Origin: a virus
IMG/VR virus record: IMGVR_UViG_3300032223_002232
Coordinates: 62,001 to 126,000 of that record
Strand: one strand, 5' to 3'
DNA: 64,000 bases
Below, one piece after another: positions 16,771 through 25,886 of the stretch. A program made the position numbers and the translations under genes. How positions within the stretch are numbered: the stretch's first letter is position 1; each line of letters starts with the position of its first letter. The notes below the pieces were generated by a model. It saw only the letters and a program-made list of their open reading frames with translations. It did not search any database and was not told the origin of the DNA.

Positions 16771-18375
16771 TTATGCTGTAAAAGTGCTAGATGTATTGAA
16801 TGTTGAAGTTGCAGTAATATTACCATTAATGTCAGTTATTTCTATTACTACAACGCCAGAACCACCTGCTCCACCAGTTCCAACTGCTCCAAAATTTCCA
16901 GCAGTTCCCGATCCTCCACCTCCACTATTTGCTAAACCAGCAACACCGGGACCAGTAATTGCTGAATTTTGTGAGCCGCCGCCGCCAGTACCACCAACGC
17001 CATAACATCCACTTCCACCACCAGCTATCCAATAATTACCATTATATAATTCACCTGCGGTAGAATTTGAAATTGGATTGATTATACCAATTCCTCCATT
17101 TCCACCAGTACCGCCTCCAACACCACCAGCACCACCACCGCCGCCAGCATATGATCTACCACCATTATTACCTTGTCCGGGTACACCAAATCCACCTATT
17201 CCACTACCATTATTAGGACCACCTGCTCCACTTCCAGAACCACCTGAAAGACCATTGATTAAACTGCTGCCACTGTATGATACACCACCACCGCCGCCTA
17301 TTGCTATTAAAGGACCAAATGCTGAACTTTGCCCCTGAGTACCAACGCTACCGGGAGCACCACCTGCTCCACCACCGCCTACAATAACCTGATATGTTTG
17401 ACCTGCTTTTAATAAATAAGATAAAGAAACTACACCACCAGCACCACCGCCTGATCCTGATCCACCACCGCCTCCACCAGCAACTATTAAAATTTTTGCT
17501 AATAATAAGTTACCATAATAAAAATAATCAGATCCAGTAAAAGTATGAACCCATGTATAAGGTATTGTACTTAAAAATGTAGATGCTATAACAGTCGGTC
17601 CTGCTGAAATTAATTGTGTATTACTTTTATATGAAATAATACCTACACCAGAACCGCCATTGCCGCCATAATAATAACCACCTCCCGCACCACCGCATGT
17701 ATTTTTAGAACCTGAAGCACCAGTTTTGTTTATACCACCGTTGCCACCTCCACCTAAACCACCGCTGCCTGATAAAGAACCATTTTGAGATCCACCGCCT
17801 CCACCGCCTCCAAGCCAATAGTTACCAGCTGATAATTGTCCAGAAGTTGAATAATTAATTACATTAACTACACCGATACCTCCGCTACCACAAATGGTTG
17901 AACCAATACCATCACCACCAACTCCTCCTGCGCCTCCACCGCCGCCACCGCCATCAAAACTATTACCTAATCCTCCTTTAAACCCTTGACCTAAAATACC
18001 GGAGCCAACAGCAAAAAAAGGAAATCCCAACCAAGCAACACCACCACCACTTCCTCCTGATCCAGCATCAAACCCTGACCATCCACCATAGCCTCCACCG
18101 TTTGATGTTAAAATTCCAACTAAACTGGAATTATTACCATTAGTACTTGGATTATTTTGAGGATGAGTTCCAGCAGAACCACCAGCCCCAATATTAATAT
18201 AAAAAGTTTGGTTATATGGTAAATTTATATTACCATAAATAATACCACCTGCACCAGCACCTCCACCACCATAGGAATAGTTAGCACCGCCTCCACCGCC
18301 TCCACCAGCACCTAAAATATATTGAAATCCTGCATTAGTGTCAGCTACAATACCACTATTAAAAGCAGAATTCAT
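16771..18375 (-). CDS. Glycine-rich fibre or tip protein
   Basis: The 534-residue protein is about one third glycine. Runs such as GAGGGGGGG, GGGGGAGGVGG and SGGGGSGTAG alternate with short hydrophobic links, in two similar halves: each has a Gly-rich sheet of about 200 residues ending near GELYNGNYWIAGGG or GQLSAGNYWLGGGG. The stretch between residues 270 and 300 (TVIASTFLSTIPYTWVHTFTGSDYFY) separates them. Polyglycine sandwich domains of this kind form the receptor-binding tips of some T-even adhesins. It lies between the YadA-like fibre genes and a conserved small virion gene. The receptor is unknown. Confidence 0.7.
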   Translation of the reverse strand: MNSAFNSGIVADTNAGFQYILGAGGGGGGGANYSYGGGGAGAGGIIYGNINLPYNQTFYINIGAGGSAGTHPQNNPSTNGNNSSLVGILTSNGGGYGGWSGFDAGSGGSGGGVAWLGFPFFAVGSGILGQGFKGGLGNSFDGGGGGGGAGGVGGDGIGSTICGSGGIGVVNVINYSTSGQLSAGNYWLGGGGGGGSQNGSLSGSGGLGGGGNGGINKTGASGSKNTCGGAGGGYYYGGNGGSGVGIISYKSNTQLISAGPTVIASTFLSTIPYTWVHTFTGSDYFYYGNLLLAKILIVAGGGGGGSGSGGGAGGVVSLSYLLKAGQTYQVIVGGGGAGGAPGSVGTQGQSSAFGPLIAIGGGGGVSYSGSSLINGLSGGSGSGAGGPNNGSGIGGFGVPGQGNNGGRSYAGGGGGAGGVGGGTGGNGGIGIINPISNSTAGELYNGNYWIAGGGSGCYGVGGTGGGGSQNSAITGPGVAGLANSGGGGSGTAGNFGAVGTGGAGGSGVVVIEITDINGNITATSTFNTSSTFTA

Positions 18376-18381
18376 GATATA

Positions 18382-18882
18382 TTATGATGCTAAATCACCA
18401 AACAATACCCAACCTGTTGTTCCGGTATATAATAAGGTGGCAGCTGAATATTGTTTAGTTGTTTTATAAAAACCATTAGATTGGTTGATTGTTATATTTT
18501 GACCTGATACTGCAATTCTTGAACTACTTAATTGCAATACACCAACTTGAAATCCAATAGGATAACTTGTTCCAACTACAGTAGCGGTTAAACCTCCTGT
18601 TGAATTTGTTGAAGCAATAGTAGTACCATTATCTGAAAGTTGGAATGTATAAGTTGTATTTCCTGTTGTTGTTATTTGTGTACCACCAGCAAAAATTCCA
18701 GCTGAAAAAGTACCACTGACATAAAGATTAACTGCACTAATTGAAGGTGAACTTAAGGATTTAGTAAATGTACCGACTTGTCCATAAAATTTAACAGCAC
18801 TAATTGATGGTGAACTTACTGATTTAGTAAATGTTACATCGTCGTTGAATTGAAATTTTTGTGTTTCTATTTGTAAAGACAT
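18382..18882 (-). CDS. Small fibre-type protein with N-terminal repeat
   Basis: The 166-residue protein begins with two copies of the unit FTKSxSSPSISAVxxY (residues 18-33 and 38-53), followed by Ser/Thr/Gly-rich strands (GTQITTTGNTTYTFQLSDNG, then SGQNITINQSNGFYKTT). Short repeats with the same SPSISAV type look are found at the end of phage fibres. It is three bases downstream of the YadA-like gene and seven bases before the glycine-rich gene, so the three are one transcript. Function is not recognised beyond a structural role. Confidence 0.6.
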   Translation of the reverse strand: MSLQIETQKFQFNDDVTFTKSVSSPSISAVKFYGQVGTFTKSLSSPSISAVNLYVSGTFSAGIFAGGTQITTTGNTTYTFQLSDNGTTIASTNSTGGLTATVVGTSYPIGFQVGVLQLSSSRIAVSGQNITINQSNGFYKTTKQYSAATLLYTGTTGWVLFGDLAS

Positions 18883-18885
18883 ATA

Positions 18886-21117
18886 TTATGAAGTGTAATC
18901 CCAAAGTTGAATTGCTTTATTTGTACCGTTAATATTTACTATGAGAAAATAACCAGATGCAGTAACTGGATTATTAAATGTACTTGGTGTTTGCATTATT
19001 GCTAAATTATTTACATATGTTGTATTATCCGCATCAGATGTTAAATCAGAACCAATAGCAAATGAGTTGTTATGTGTTACAACATTACCACAACCACCAA
19101 GAATTGATGAACAATATCCAGAAGCAATATTACATTTACCACCAGCTACATTGGAGTAGCATCCAGAAGCTGTATTATTATAACCGCCCGATATAGTAGA
19201 AGCTAATCCGCTACTGTTATTTTGACAACCACCACCAACACTTGCACTATTTCCATTAACAGTATTTTGATAGCCTCCACTTATTGTTGAATTATATGCA
19301 GCTAAACATGAACAATTGTAATAACCACCACTAATTGTTGACGTACTACCTGATGCATTATTACCATTTCCTCCACCGATAACTGAAGTATCTCCACAAG
19401 AAGTATTATATAGACCACCAGATACAGTAGAACAATTTCCAGATGCAGTATTACAAAGACCACCGGCTACGTTAGAAGAATATCCAGAAGCAGTATTATT
19501 ACCAGCCACAGGTTTAATGGAGTCTACACCAGTTCCAGACGTATAAACACTTGTTGCACTAGGAAACCCAGTTGCATTTGATATATCACCATATATAGCA
19601 CCACCAACAATTAAATCTTGTGATACAAAAACACCATTATCAAAATTAAGAGATAATGTATTTGCACCATTACCAATATCATTGGCACTTAAACCATCAG
19701 AAATAACTACTTCATTACCATAACCTTCAATTAATGAAGCAGATAAAACATCATTAACGGTTAAATTATTAAATATACCATTTGTAGAATATAAATTTTC
19801 AGCTGTTATGTTTGTTGCTGTTAAATCTGTAAGAATTTGAGAGTCAATAGTTCCTTGGAAATGACCATAAATATAACGACTAGCACTTATATCACCAATA
19901 ACTGTTAATTCAGTATTTGGCGAATTGGTATTAATACCAACCTTTCCTAATCCTTCAAACGGTGCATTTTTTATATTAAGAACTGAAACATCATATTGGC
20001 TAACAAAATTAGCAATATCATAATTTCCGTTTACTTGTTGTGCATAAATTGTAGGACCAACACCGGGATTTACAAGACGTAATGAACTAGTGTTTATTAC
20101 TGATGTATTGATGTCTACTCTTGTTCCTAATGTTGATAGGTTGCCATAAACAGTTAAATTATGATCAATAACAGAATCACCAAAATGTGCAGATGGTGAA
20201 TATAAAAGCGTACCTCTTAATTGTCCTTCTGATGAAAGATTATTTACAAATGTAGTATTATGAACATCAGTTGATATTTTTGAACCTAGAATAAAACTAT
20301 TACTACCACTTAAAGAATTTTGTCTACCAGCTAAAATTGCAGAATGTATACCTGATATAAAATTATCAGATCCAGCACCGATAAATGAAAATGATTCATC
20401 ATTTGTAATTTCATCATAATCTGGATATGGTATACCGTTATAACTACCCTCATCACATATAATAGTATTTCTTCCACCAGAACCAATAAATGCACCTTCA
20501 CTATTGTTTAAAATAGAATTGCAATAACCACTAACAATAGCAGAACATTCACCATTAATTATATTATTACATCCACCACCAATAAATGATAGACTTGAAT
20601 CTACTTCATTTAAGTATCCACCAACTATTGATGAATATGTACCATACATTTTATTATAACGTCCACCATTTATATTTGAATATAAAGGTTGACCTAGAAA
20701 TGAATCATATATCTCATTATCACCTTGTGTTGCTTTAATCGAACTATTAGAAAATACCATTGTATATGGTAAATCATCAGCATATAATCTTCCGTATGTG
20801 GCACTTATATCTCCAAAAACAGTTAATTTTGAGGTTGGAAGTGCAGTTCCTATACCAACATTATTATTATTAATAGTTAATGTATCTGAATAATTTGTAA
20901 ATTTTCTAGAATTACCATATATTTCATCAACTGTAATTACTGGAAAATAATATACAGTATCTGGTGCTGTATATGTATTACTTGATGGTAAACCTAAACT
21001 TGGTTCTACCGAATTAATGTTTATAAATCCATTATAATACGCATTTGTATTAATATATGGATCTAATAAACTCTTTAATTTAAAATTTTCACCTACTGAT
21101 GTTGGTTGCTGTGACAT
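18886..21117 (-). CDS. Tail fibre with YadA-like head repeats
   Basis: The 743-residue protein contains two blocks of YadA-head-type repeats of about 14-16 residues (SGxxNTASGxxSxVxGG), at about 150-290 and 530-700. Both blocks end with a SFILGSKI or SFAIGSDL segment followed by HNTTFVNNL or DNTTYVNNL. Such repeats form left-handed trimeric beta-rolls. Between them lie elements of the type LTVYGNLSTLG and LTVIGDISASRYIYG. At least a dozen Cys sit in the repeats (GGLCNTASGNCSTVSGG), unusual for an exposed fibre. The protein probably is a trimeric adhesin. A TATAAGTA box lies 11 bases before the ATG. Confidence 0.8.
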   Translation of the reverse strand: MSQQPTSVGENFKLKSLLDPYINTNAYYNGFININSVEPSLGLPSSNTYTAPDTVYYFPVITVDEIYGNSRKFTNYSDTLTINNNNVGIGTALPTSKLTVFGDISATYGRLYADDLPYTMVFSNSSIKATQGDNEIYDSFLGQPLYSNINGGRYNKMYGTYSSIVGGYLNEVDSSLSFIGGGCNNIINGECSAIVSGYCNSILNNSEGAFIGSGGRNTIICDEGSYNGIPYPDYDEITNDESFSFIGAGSDNFISGIHSAILAGRQNSLSGSNSFILGSKISTDVHNTTFVNNLSSEGQLRGTLLYSPSAHFGDSVIDHNLTVYGNLSTLGTRVDINTSVINTSSLRLVNPGVGPTIYAQQVNGNYDIANFVSQYDVSVLNIKNAPFEGLGKVGINTNSPNTELTVIGDISASRYIYGHFQGTIDSQILTDLTATNITAENLYSTNGIFNNLTVNDVLSASLIEGYGNEVVISDGLSANDIGNGANTLSLNFDNGVFVSQDLIVGGAIYGDISNATGFPSATSVYTSGTGVDSIKPVAGNNTASGYSSNVAGGLCNTASGNCSTVSGGLYNTSCGDTSVIGGGNGNNASGSTSTISGGYYNCSCLAAYNSTISGGYQNTVNGNSASVGGGCQNNSSGLASTISGGYNNTASGCYSNVAGGKCNIASGYCSSILGGCGNVVTHNNSFAIGSDLTSDADNTTYVNNLAIMQTPSTFNNPVTASGYFLIVNINGTNKAIQLWDYTS

Positions 21118-21128
21118 AGATTACAATA

Positions 21129-21136
21129 TACTTATA
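21129..21136 (-). promoter_or_regulatory. Late-type promoter box TATAAGTA for the fibre gene
   Basis: TATAAGTA followed by TATTGTAATCT on the minus strand ends 11 bases before the fibre gene start at 21117. Confidence 0.5.
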
Positions 21137-21165
21137 TTGTATTCACTCTTAAATTAAAGATTTAT

Positions 21166-23025
21166 TTAAGCTGTTGGTGTAGCTGGTGTTTCAGTTGGGG
21201 CTTCGGTTCCAGCAACAGGTGATACTTCAGTTCCAGCCGCAGGTGCTGTTTCCGCTGGAGTTTCACTACCAGTAGTTTCACCTCCACCAAATTCAGGAAG
21301 AGGACCACCGCCACCACCTGATGGTGGTGTTTCACCACCAGCGGCTGAAGCTGCTTCTTCCGCTGCTTGAATATGTTCTCTCCAATTTGGACCAGTTTGA
21401 GCAATTTGATCAAGTTCCCATTTAAGAGCAGCATCTTTTCTTAACCATTCCATGTTTTCGCTGATTCTGGAATCGTTATATTCAAGATAATGACGTTGAG
21501 CAAATGTTTTTGAAATTGATTCATTTTGACTCATATCACTAAAGAGTTTCATCTTAAGTTCTAGTTCCTGATTCTTTCTAATTGCAAAGAAATTAGATGG
21601 TGGATTGAACTCTAATTGGAAATATGACTCGTGAAGTTTATATTCCTGCCACCAACCTCTTAATTTTAAGTGAGTAATAAATGCACCCTTTAAACCAGCT
21701 GCAAATTGTGACTGAAGACGAACAATAAATTTGGCAAACTTTAATTCTTCTCTTAATGTCTCTGTACCATCCTTGTAACCATCATCTGGATTAAGTCTTG
21801 TTGTTGGTACTTTAAGACTCTTATAAAGTTTATTAACAAAATACATCAAATCCTTGAGTTGATCAAGATTTTGTCCACCGGGGAGCATTTCTACATCAGA
21901 TCCAACTTCACCATTTCTTCTTGCAAACCAATATGAATCCAACATTGACTGTGGATTATAGATATTTGATGCGCCGGGGGTTTGTGATGAACCATCATAT
22001 GTTTTCTTATTCCAATATGATTGCATGAGTTGCTTCAAGTATGCTTCTGCCTTACTTGGAGGCATATTACCAACATCAATTTTAAATTTAAGACGCTCTG
22101 GTGCACGAACCATGCGGTATATAACGATAGAATCTTCAATAAGTGAAAGTTGTTTGTAAGCTCTACGGCAATTTTCAATAAATGGAATTCTTAATGTACA
22201 ATCTTCATTCCACATACCAGAATGAATATATGTAACTTGGTTTCCTTGGAATGTTACAATCTGTTGCTGTAATGCATTAGCAGGATTTGGTTGAGTATTT
22301 GGTTGTGGAAGAGTTCCATTTTTAGTATCTTGTAACGAAATAGGTTTCTGAAATAAGAAATTTTCAATAACAGCATTTTGAACATTATTGTAAATTGGAT
22401 TTATTAATTCTGATGGAATTTGTAATACACCAATAATACCTAAGTTTCTATTCTTATCATGAATAATATTTTCAAAGAAAATTTCAGCTTCTGTTAAAAA
22501 GTGTCTACAATAAGACCAACCTTTACTTTCAAGTTCAAATATATTAATAAACTTGTAAAATTCCTTTTCAATTTCAGTTCTTTCTTCTGCTTCTAATTTA
22601 GATGATGTTGAAAATTTAATTTTTATAACTCTTCCATTTTCATCTTTGTTAATGAACTCGTCACATATTTCATCCAAACAATCATTAACTTCTGCATAAG
22701 CAGCCATTCTACGATACTCGGCAATTCTTCTAACTTTGTCAGCATCTACATTAGCATAAATGTATTTGTGATAATTTTGACTTGAACCAAATGCATATGG
22801 TCCATACATGTCATTATTTTGCATCAATGGTCCTGTGACCACTGACTGTTGCATTAATTTAAAATCTCTTCTCTTTGATAACCTATCAAATAACTCATAT
22901 TTTGGGTTATTAACATCAGCTTCTACCGTATTTTGAACATATGGCAATTTAGATAAAATAGAAGAAACAAAGTTTCTACTACCATTATCAGGTTGTCTAT
23001 TACTTGGTGAAATAAAATCTGCCAT
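21166..23025 (-). CDS. 20: Portal vertex protein, T4 gp20-like
   Basis: The 619-residue protein aligns by eye with T4-type gp20: AYAEVNDCLDEICDEFINKD, RRAYKQLSLIEDSIVIYRMVRAPERLKF, then KAEAYLKQLMQSYWNKK, VEMLPGGQNLDQLKDL and RQHYLEYNDSRI-like segments near the C-terminus. The last 60 residues are a Pro/Thr/Ala/Gly-rich tail (residues about 560-619), longer than in T4 (524 residues) and probably disordered. The dodecameric portal nucleates head assembly and passes DNA. It is separated from gp21-23 by fibre and neck genes, unlike in T4. A TAAATATAA box lies 6 bases before the start. Confidence 0.92.
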   Translation of the reverse strand: MADFISPSNRQPDNGSRNFVSSILSKLPYVQNTVEADVNNPKYELFDRLSKRRDFKLMQQSVVTGPLMQNNDMYGPYAFGSSQNYHKYIYANVDADKVRRIAEYRRMAAYAEVNDCLDEICDEFINKDENGRVIKIKFSTSSKLEAEERTEIEKEFYKFINIFELESKGWSYCRHFLTEAEIFFENIIHDKNRNLGIIGVLQIPSELINPIYNNVQNAVIENFLFQKPISLQDTKNGTLPQPNTQPNPANALQQQIVTFQGNQVTYIHSGMWNEDCTLRIPFIENCRRAYKQLSLIEDSIVIYRMVRAPERLKFKIDVGNMPPSKAEAYLKQLMQSYWNKKTYDGSSQTPGASNIYNPQSMLDSYWFARRNGEVGSDVEMLPGGQNLDQLKDLMYFVNKLYKSLKVPTTRLNPDDGYKDGTETLREELKFAKFIVRLQSQFAAGLKGAFITHLKLRGWWQEYKLHESYFQLEFNPPSNFFAIRKNQELELKMKLFSDMSQNESISKTFAQRHYLEYNDSRISENMEWLRKDAALKWELDQIAQTGPNWREHIQAAEEAASAAGGETPPSGGGGGPLPEFGGGETTGSETPAETAPAAGTEVSPVAGTEAPTETPATPTA

Positions 23026-23031
23026 ATTGTA

Positions 23032-23040
23032 TTATATTTA
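23032..23040 (-). promoter_or_regulatory. Late-type promoter box TAAATATAA for the portal gene
   Basis: TAAATATAA on the minus strand ends 6 bases before the portal ATG at 23025. Confidence 0.45.
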
Positions 23041-23068
23041 CATTTTTTCTATAAAAATCAATTATTTA

Positions 23069-24550
23069 TTAGTATAAACCCGGTGACCTTGTTGGCGTTG
23101 GTGTTGGATTACTAGTCTTAGTTGGAGTTGATGTTGGTACGTTTGTATAAATTGGTGTTGATGTAACGTTAACTGATGGTGTAATGCTAGGTGTAATGGT
23201 TGGTGTGTTTGTAGGCATTACTGTGTTAGTTGGAGTGTTTGTAGGTGTATTTGTAGGTGTATTTGAAACAGTCCTAGTAGGGAATGGCGTTCTTGTAATT
23301 GTTGCTGTAATTGATGGTGTTGGTGTATTTGTTGGTGTGTTAGTATTTGTAGGTGTGTTTGTTGGAGTATTTGTAGGTGTGTTTGTTGGAGTATTTGTAG
23401 GTGTAACCGTAATAGAAACCGTTATTGATGGAGTAGGTGTATTTGTTGGAGTATTTGTAGGTGTGTTTGTTGGAGTATTTGTAGGTGTTTCAGTATTTGT
23501 GGGTGTATTTGTTGGAGTATTTGTTGGAGTTTCAGTATTTGTGGGTGTATTTGTAGGTGTGTTTGTAGGTGTAACTGTAGGCGTTACTGTGTTTGTAGGT
23601 GTAACTGTGTTTGTAGGTGTATTTGTAGGTGTAACTGTGGGCGTTAATGATTTTGTAGGTGTATGCGTGACAGTATGAGTTGGTGTGACTGTATGAGTTG
23701 GTGTGACTGTATGAGTTATTGAAGGGGAAGGTGTGTTTGTCGGTGTAACAGTATAAGATGGTGTAACTGTTTTTGTGATAGTTGGTGTATTTGTTTGTGA
23801 AGGTGTAACTGTTACGGTTGGAGTATTTGTTGGTGTAACCGTAGGAGTTACAGTTGGAGTAACTGTATTTGTTTTTGTTGGAGTTTTTGTAATTGTTGGT
23901 GTTTGGCTTACGGTTTTTGTTATAGTATTGGTTGGTGTAAATGTTGGTGTATTAGATGGTGTGTTTGTAGGAGTTACGGTTGGTGTAACTGTAGGTGTAC
24001 TTGTAGGAGTTATAGTTGATGTTACAGTTGGTGTCGCTAAAGATGGATTTGTTGGTGTTACTGATGGTGTTGATCTTGGTAATACTGGTGCAATGTAAAC
24101 ATGTATACCAGATATACTTGGTGATTGAATATCAACAGCACCACTCCATGAACTTAAAAATGGTACAACACTACCATTTGTCAATGTACCATAACCCGCT
24201 TCGTTTTCGACTATGATATCAATGTATCCAGTTGTTTTTGGTATTTGTGGTAAAGTGAATGCAATATAATTTTCTTTATATATAAAAATTGGTATTATAA
24301 CTCCACTAAATGGTGGGTTGTATGATGATAAATTTTTTATATTAGAAAAATGATTTATATAAGTTAAATTATCAAACATATTAATGTCTGATGCACTTAA
24401 ATAAACAGCAGTTAAATTTTTAAGATCTTTTCCATGAACTAAAATGTTTAAATCTTTATCTGTAAAAAATGCAGAGTTATTTAAATATATTGTTTCATGA
24501 TTAACACCATGAATCAACGGTTTAGCATATATAAAAAATTCTTCGCTCAT
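23069..24550 (-). CDS. Mucin-like Thr/Pro-repeat virion protein with IPT-like N-terminus
   Basis: The 493-residue protein has a folded N-terminal part of about 155 residues (KPLIHGVNHETIYL, NSAFFTDKDLNILVHGKDLKN, TGYIDIIVENEAGYG), which resembles an IPT/TIG immunoglobulin-like fold. It is followed by about 330 residues consisting almost only of Thr, Pro, Asn, Val and Ser in units such as PTNT, PTVT and PSIT. Every few residues carries a possible O-glycosylation site. The repeat is in frame throughout with units of 12 bases. It follows the gp15-like gene by two bases. It might form a long, extended, perhaps glycosylated virion fibre. Confidence 0.7.
   Translation of the reverse strand: MSEEFFIYAKPLIHGVNHETIYLNNSAFFTDKDLNILVHGKDLKNLTAVYLSASDINMFDNLTYINHFSNIKNLSSYNPPFSGVIIPIFIYKENYIAFTLPQIPKTTGYIDIIVENEAGYGTLTNGSVVPFLSSWSGAVDIQSPSISGIHVYIAPVLPRSTPSVTPTNPSLATPTVTSTITPTSTPTVTPTVTPTNTPSNTPTFTPTNTITKTVSQTPTITKTPTKTNTVTPTVTPTVTPTNTPTVTVTPSQTNTPTITKTVTPSYTVTPTNTPSPSITHTVTPTHTVTPTHTVTHTPTKSLTPTVTPTNTPTNTVTPTNTVTPTVTPTNTPTNTPTNTETPTNTPTNTPTNTETPTNTPTNTPTNTPTNTPTPSITVSITVTPTNTPTNTPTNTPTNTPTNTNTPTNTPTPSITATITRTPFPTRTVSNTPTNTPTNTPTNTVMPTNTPTITPSITPSVNVTSTPIYTNVPTSTPTKTSNPTPTPTRSPGLY
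23075..24098 (-). repeat. Coding short tandem repeat (Thr/Pro codons, 12-base period)
   Basis: The minus strand repeats units like CCTACAAATACA with small variation for about 1 kb. Many longer 24- and 48-base repeats are nested in it. It is inside the mucin-like gene. Such DNA can change length by slippage. Confidence 0.75.
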
Positions 24551-24552
24551 TA

Positions 24553-25293
24553 TTATGCTCCTGTTCCAAATATGTCTTCAAAATTTGTTATGAGTGAAGA
24601 TGTTTGTGGTGTTAATGTTCTACCATCATATGCAAAATAATTTGAATTTATTGTGTATATCTTTTTATAAGGATCTCCTATCTTTTTAAAGAACCATCCT
24701 TTAATTGTAAAGCTTGTTTCAGCTGTTATTCTAAATGGTGCTGTTGGTGCTAAATCTTGTGGATAAGCAATAGCAACATTCCCACTCCATAAAACTTCAT
24801 TTCTTAATTCATATGGTATTGACGAATTATGGATGTTCGGTATTTTCCAAGAAATTACAACATATGGATCTGTATATGGTATAAAATTATTTAATATTTG
24901 ATCCATATCTAATTGATACCTTGTAACAATTGTCATATTAACAGTAATATTAATTGGTACTGGTTGTAATATTTTTTTAATTAAAGCTTCTGAATTTGGT
25001 TCTTGATATTCGATATTAAATCCATCATTTTTATTAAAAACACGAGATTGATCTCTTGAAATGCCGCCAATGGTAACAGCAACAACTGGAACTGTTAAAC
25101 CACCCGGTGCTGGATTTTTTAAACTATTATAAACTCTTTGTTTTGGAGAATAAACATATAAAACTTTAAACCCACTTGTTGGCGCAACAATTGTATTACT
25201 ATGATCATATCTTTTTATGACAATATCATTAAATGCACCAATAAATTGTTCTAAAAGTGTTTGGGTCTCAAACCCAAATGTATAATTTTTCAT
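24553..25293 (-). CDS. 15: Tail sheath terminator/completion protein, T4 gp15-like
   Basis: The 246-residue protein has the T4 gp15 pattern: an N-terminal segment LLEQFIGAFNDIVIKRYD, the YSPKQRVYNSL motif, a middle with VPVVAVTIGGISRD and FNIEYQEP, VNMTIVTRYQLDMDQILNNFIPYTDPYVVI in several parts, and a late SFTIKGWFF. gp15 forms a hexamer at the head-proximal end of the tail and joins sheath and tube. T4 gp15 has 272 residues. A TAATAAGTA box lies 7 bases before the ATG. Confidence 0.75.
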   Translation of the reverse strand: MKNYTFGFETQTLLEQFIGAFNDIVIKRYDHSNTIVAPTSGFKVLYVYSPKQRVYNSLKNPAPGGLTVPVVAVTIGGISRDQSRVFNKNDGFNIEYQEPNSEALIKKILQPVPINITVNMTIVTRYQLDMDQILNNFIPYTDPYVVISWKIPNIHNSSIPYELRNEVLWSGNVAIAYPQDLAPTAPFRITAETSFTIKGWFFKKIGDPYKKIYTINSNYFAYDGRTLTPQTSSLITNFEDIFGTGA

Positions 25294-25299
25294 CCGTTA

Positions 25300-25542
25300 T
25301 TACTTATTAGGTAATAATGTCTTTATATAATCAAAATCAATAACTTTTCGCACACAATTACAAAGTTCGTATGCTAAAGTATTGGTATCTCTACCGAAAT
25401 ACCCTCTATTTAAACATGTTTTACACTTTTTAGGATGTTCTTTTAATGGAACTTGACCAATATCAAGTAATTTTATATCATCAACTGGTACGGTGTAGTA
25501 TGTACCCGAAAATACGCTATATATCAATTTTTCCGCTTGCAT
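25300..25542 (-). CDS. Small zinc-ribbon-like protein
   Basis: The 80-residue protein has four Cys arranged CKTC near residue 41 and CNC near residue 63, with NRGYFGRDT between, a layout able to bind one zinc. The N-terminus (MQAEKLIYSVFSGTYYTVP) is hydrophobic but has no clear signal. Its start overlaps the preceding gene by 26 bases, which implies translational coupling. I have an impression of similar CxxC...CxC small proteins in other T4-like phages, without a known function. Confidence 0.6.
   Translation of the reverse strand: MQAEKLIYSVFSGTYYTVPVDDIKLLDIGQVPLKEHPKKCKTCLNRGYFGRDTNTLAYELCNCVRKVIDFDYIKTLLPNK
25301..25309 (-). promoter_or_regulatory. Late-type promoter box TAATAAGTA for the gp15-like gene
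   Basis: TAATAAGTA on the minus strand ends 7 bases before the ATG at 25293. It overlaps the stop codon region of the preceding gene. Confidence 0.45.
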
Positions 25543-25885
25543 TTATCAATAATATACTATCCCAGAACTTATTTCCACTTATTTTTTTAGGATATACTAA
25601 TAAATTAGTTTCAATTTCGGGTGCATGTTTAGCTAAAGTTTTAATTCTATAATCAAAATAAATTAAACTCTCATCTTCATGTATTTCAACATCGTAAGGA
25701 ATCGGTAATTCTATTTTTTCTTTACTTTTTTTAGCTGTATCCATTACTAGTGTAATATAAAAGTTTTTTTGATAAAATAATACAACCTTTCCTTGCTTGT
25801 AAGGTTTATTTTTTAATTCTAAAGTAATATTTTTTTGTAAAAGATATTTGCAAGCTTTTTCTATAGTTGTACCATGAATTGTCAT
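25517..25885 (-). CDS. Unknown protein (122 residues)
   Basis: No family is recognised. The protein starts MTIHGTTIEKACKYLLQKNI, continues with beta-strand-like segments (KVVLFYQKNFYITLVMD, SLIYFDYRIKTLAK) and ends ILLINASGKIDI. It lies in a row of small closely spaced genes; the next gene begins inside its end and the previous one stops two bases before its start. The consistent packing supports it as real. Confidence 0.6.
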   Translation of the reverse strand: MTIHGTTIEKACKYLLQKNITLELKNKPYKQGKVVLFYQKNFYITLVMDTAKKSKEKIELPIPYDVEIHEDESLIYFDYRIKTLAKHAPEIETNLLVYPKKISGNKFWDSILLINASGKIDI

Positions 25886-25886
25886 A

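Noticed and set aside
16739-17338. Plus-strand proline-rich frames opposite the glycine-rich gene
   Set aside because: Gly codons read on the other strand give Pro; the minus-strand protein continues over the whole region.
16771-21117. Diversity-generating retroelement acting on fibre genes
   Set aside because: No reverse transcriptase or template repeat is seen in the window, although the repeats looked suggestive.
23184-24098. Long plus-strand frames rich in Gly-Val-Phe opposite the Thr/Pro gene
   Set aside because: They are the complement of the repeat codons and have no start context; the minus-strand frame has a folded N-terminal domain and matching neighbours.
23075-24098. Possible CRISPR-like array
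   Set aside because: The repeats are contiguous, in frame and lack unique spacers, so this is a coding repeat.
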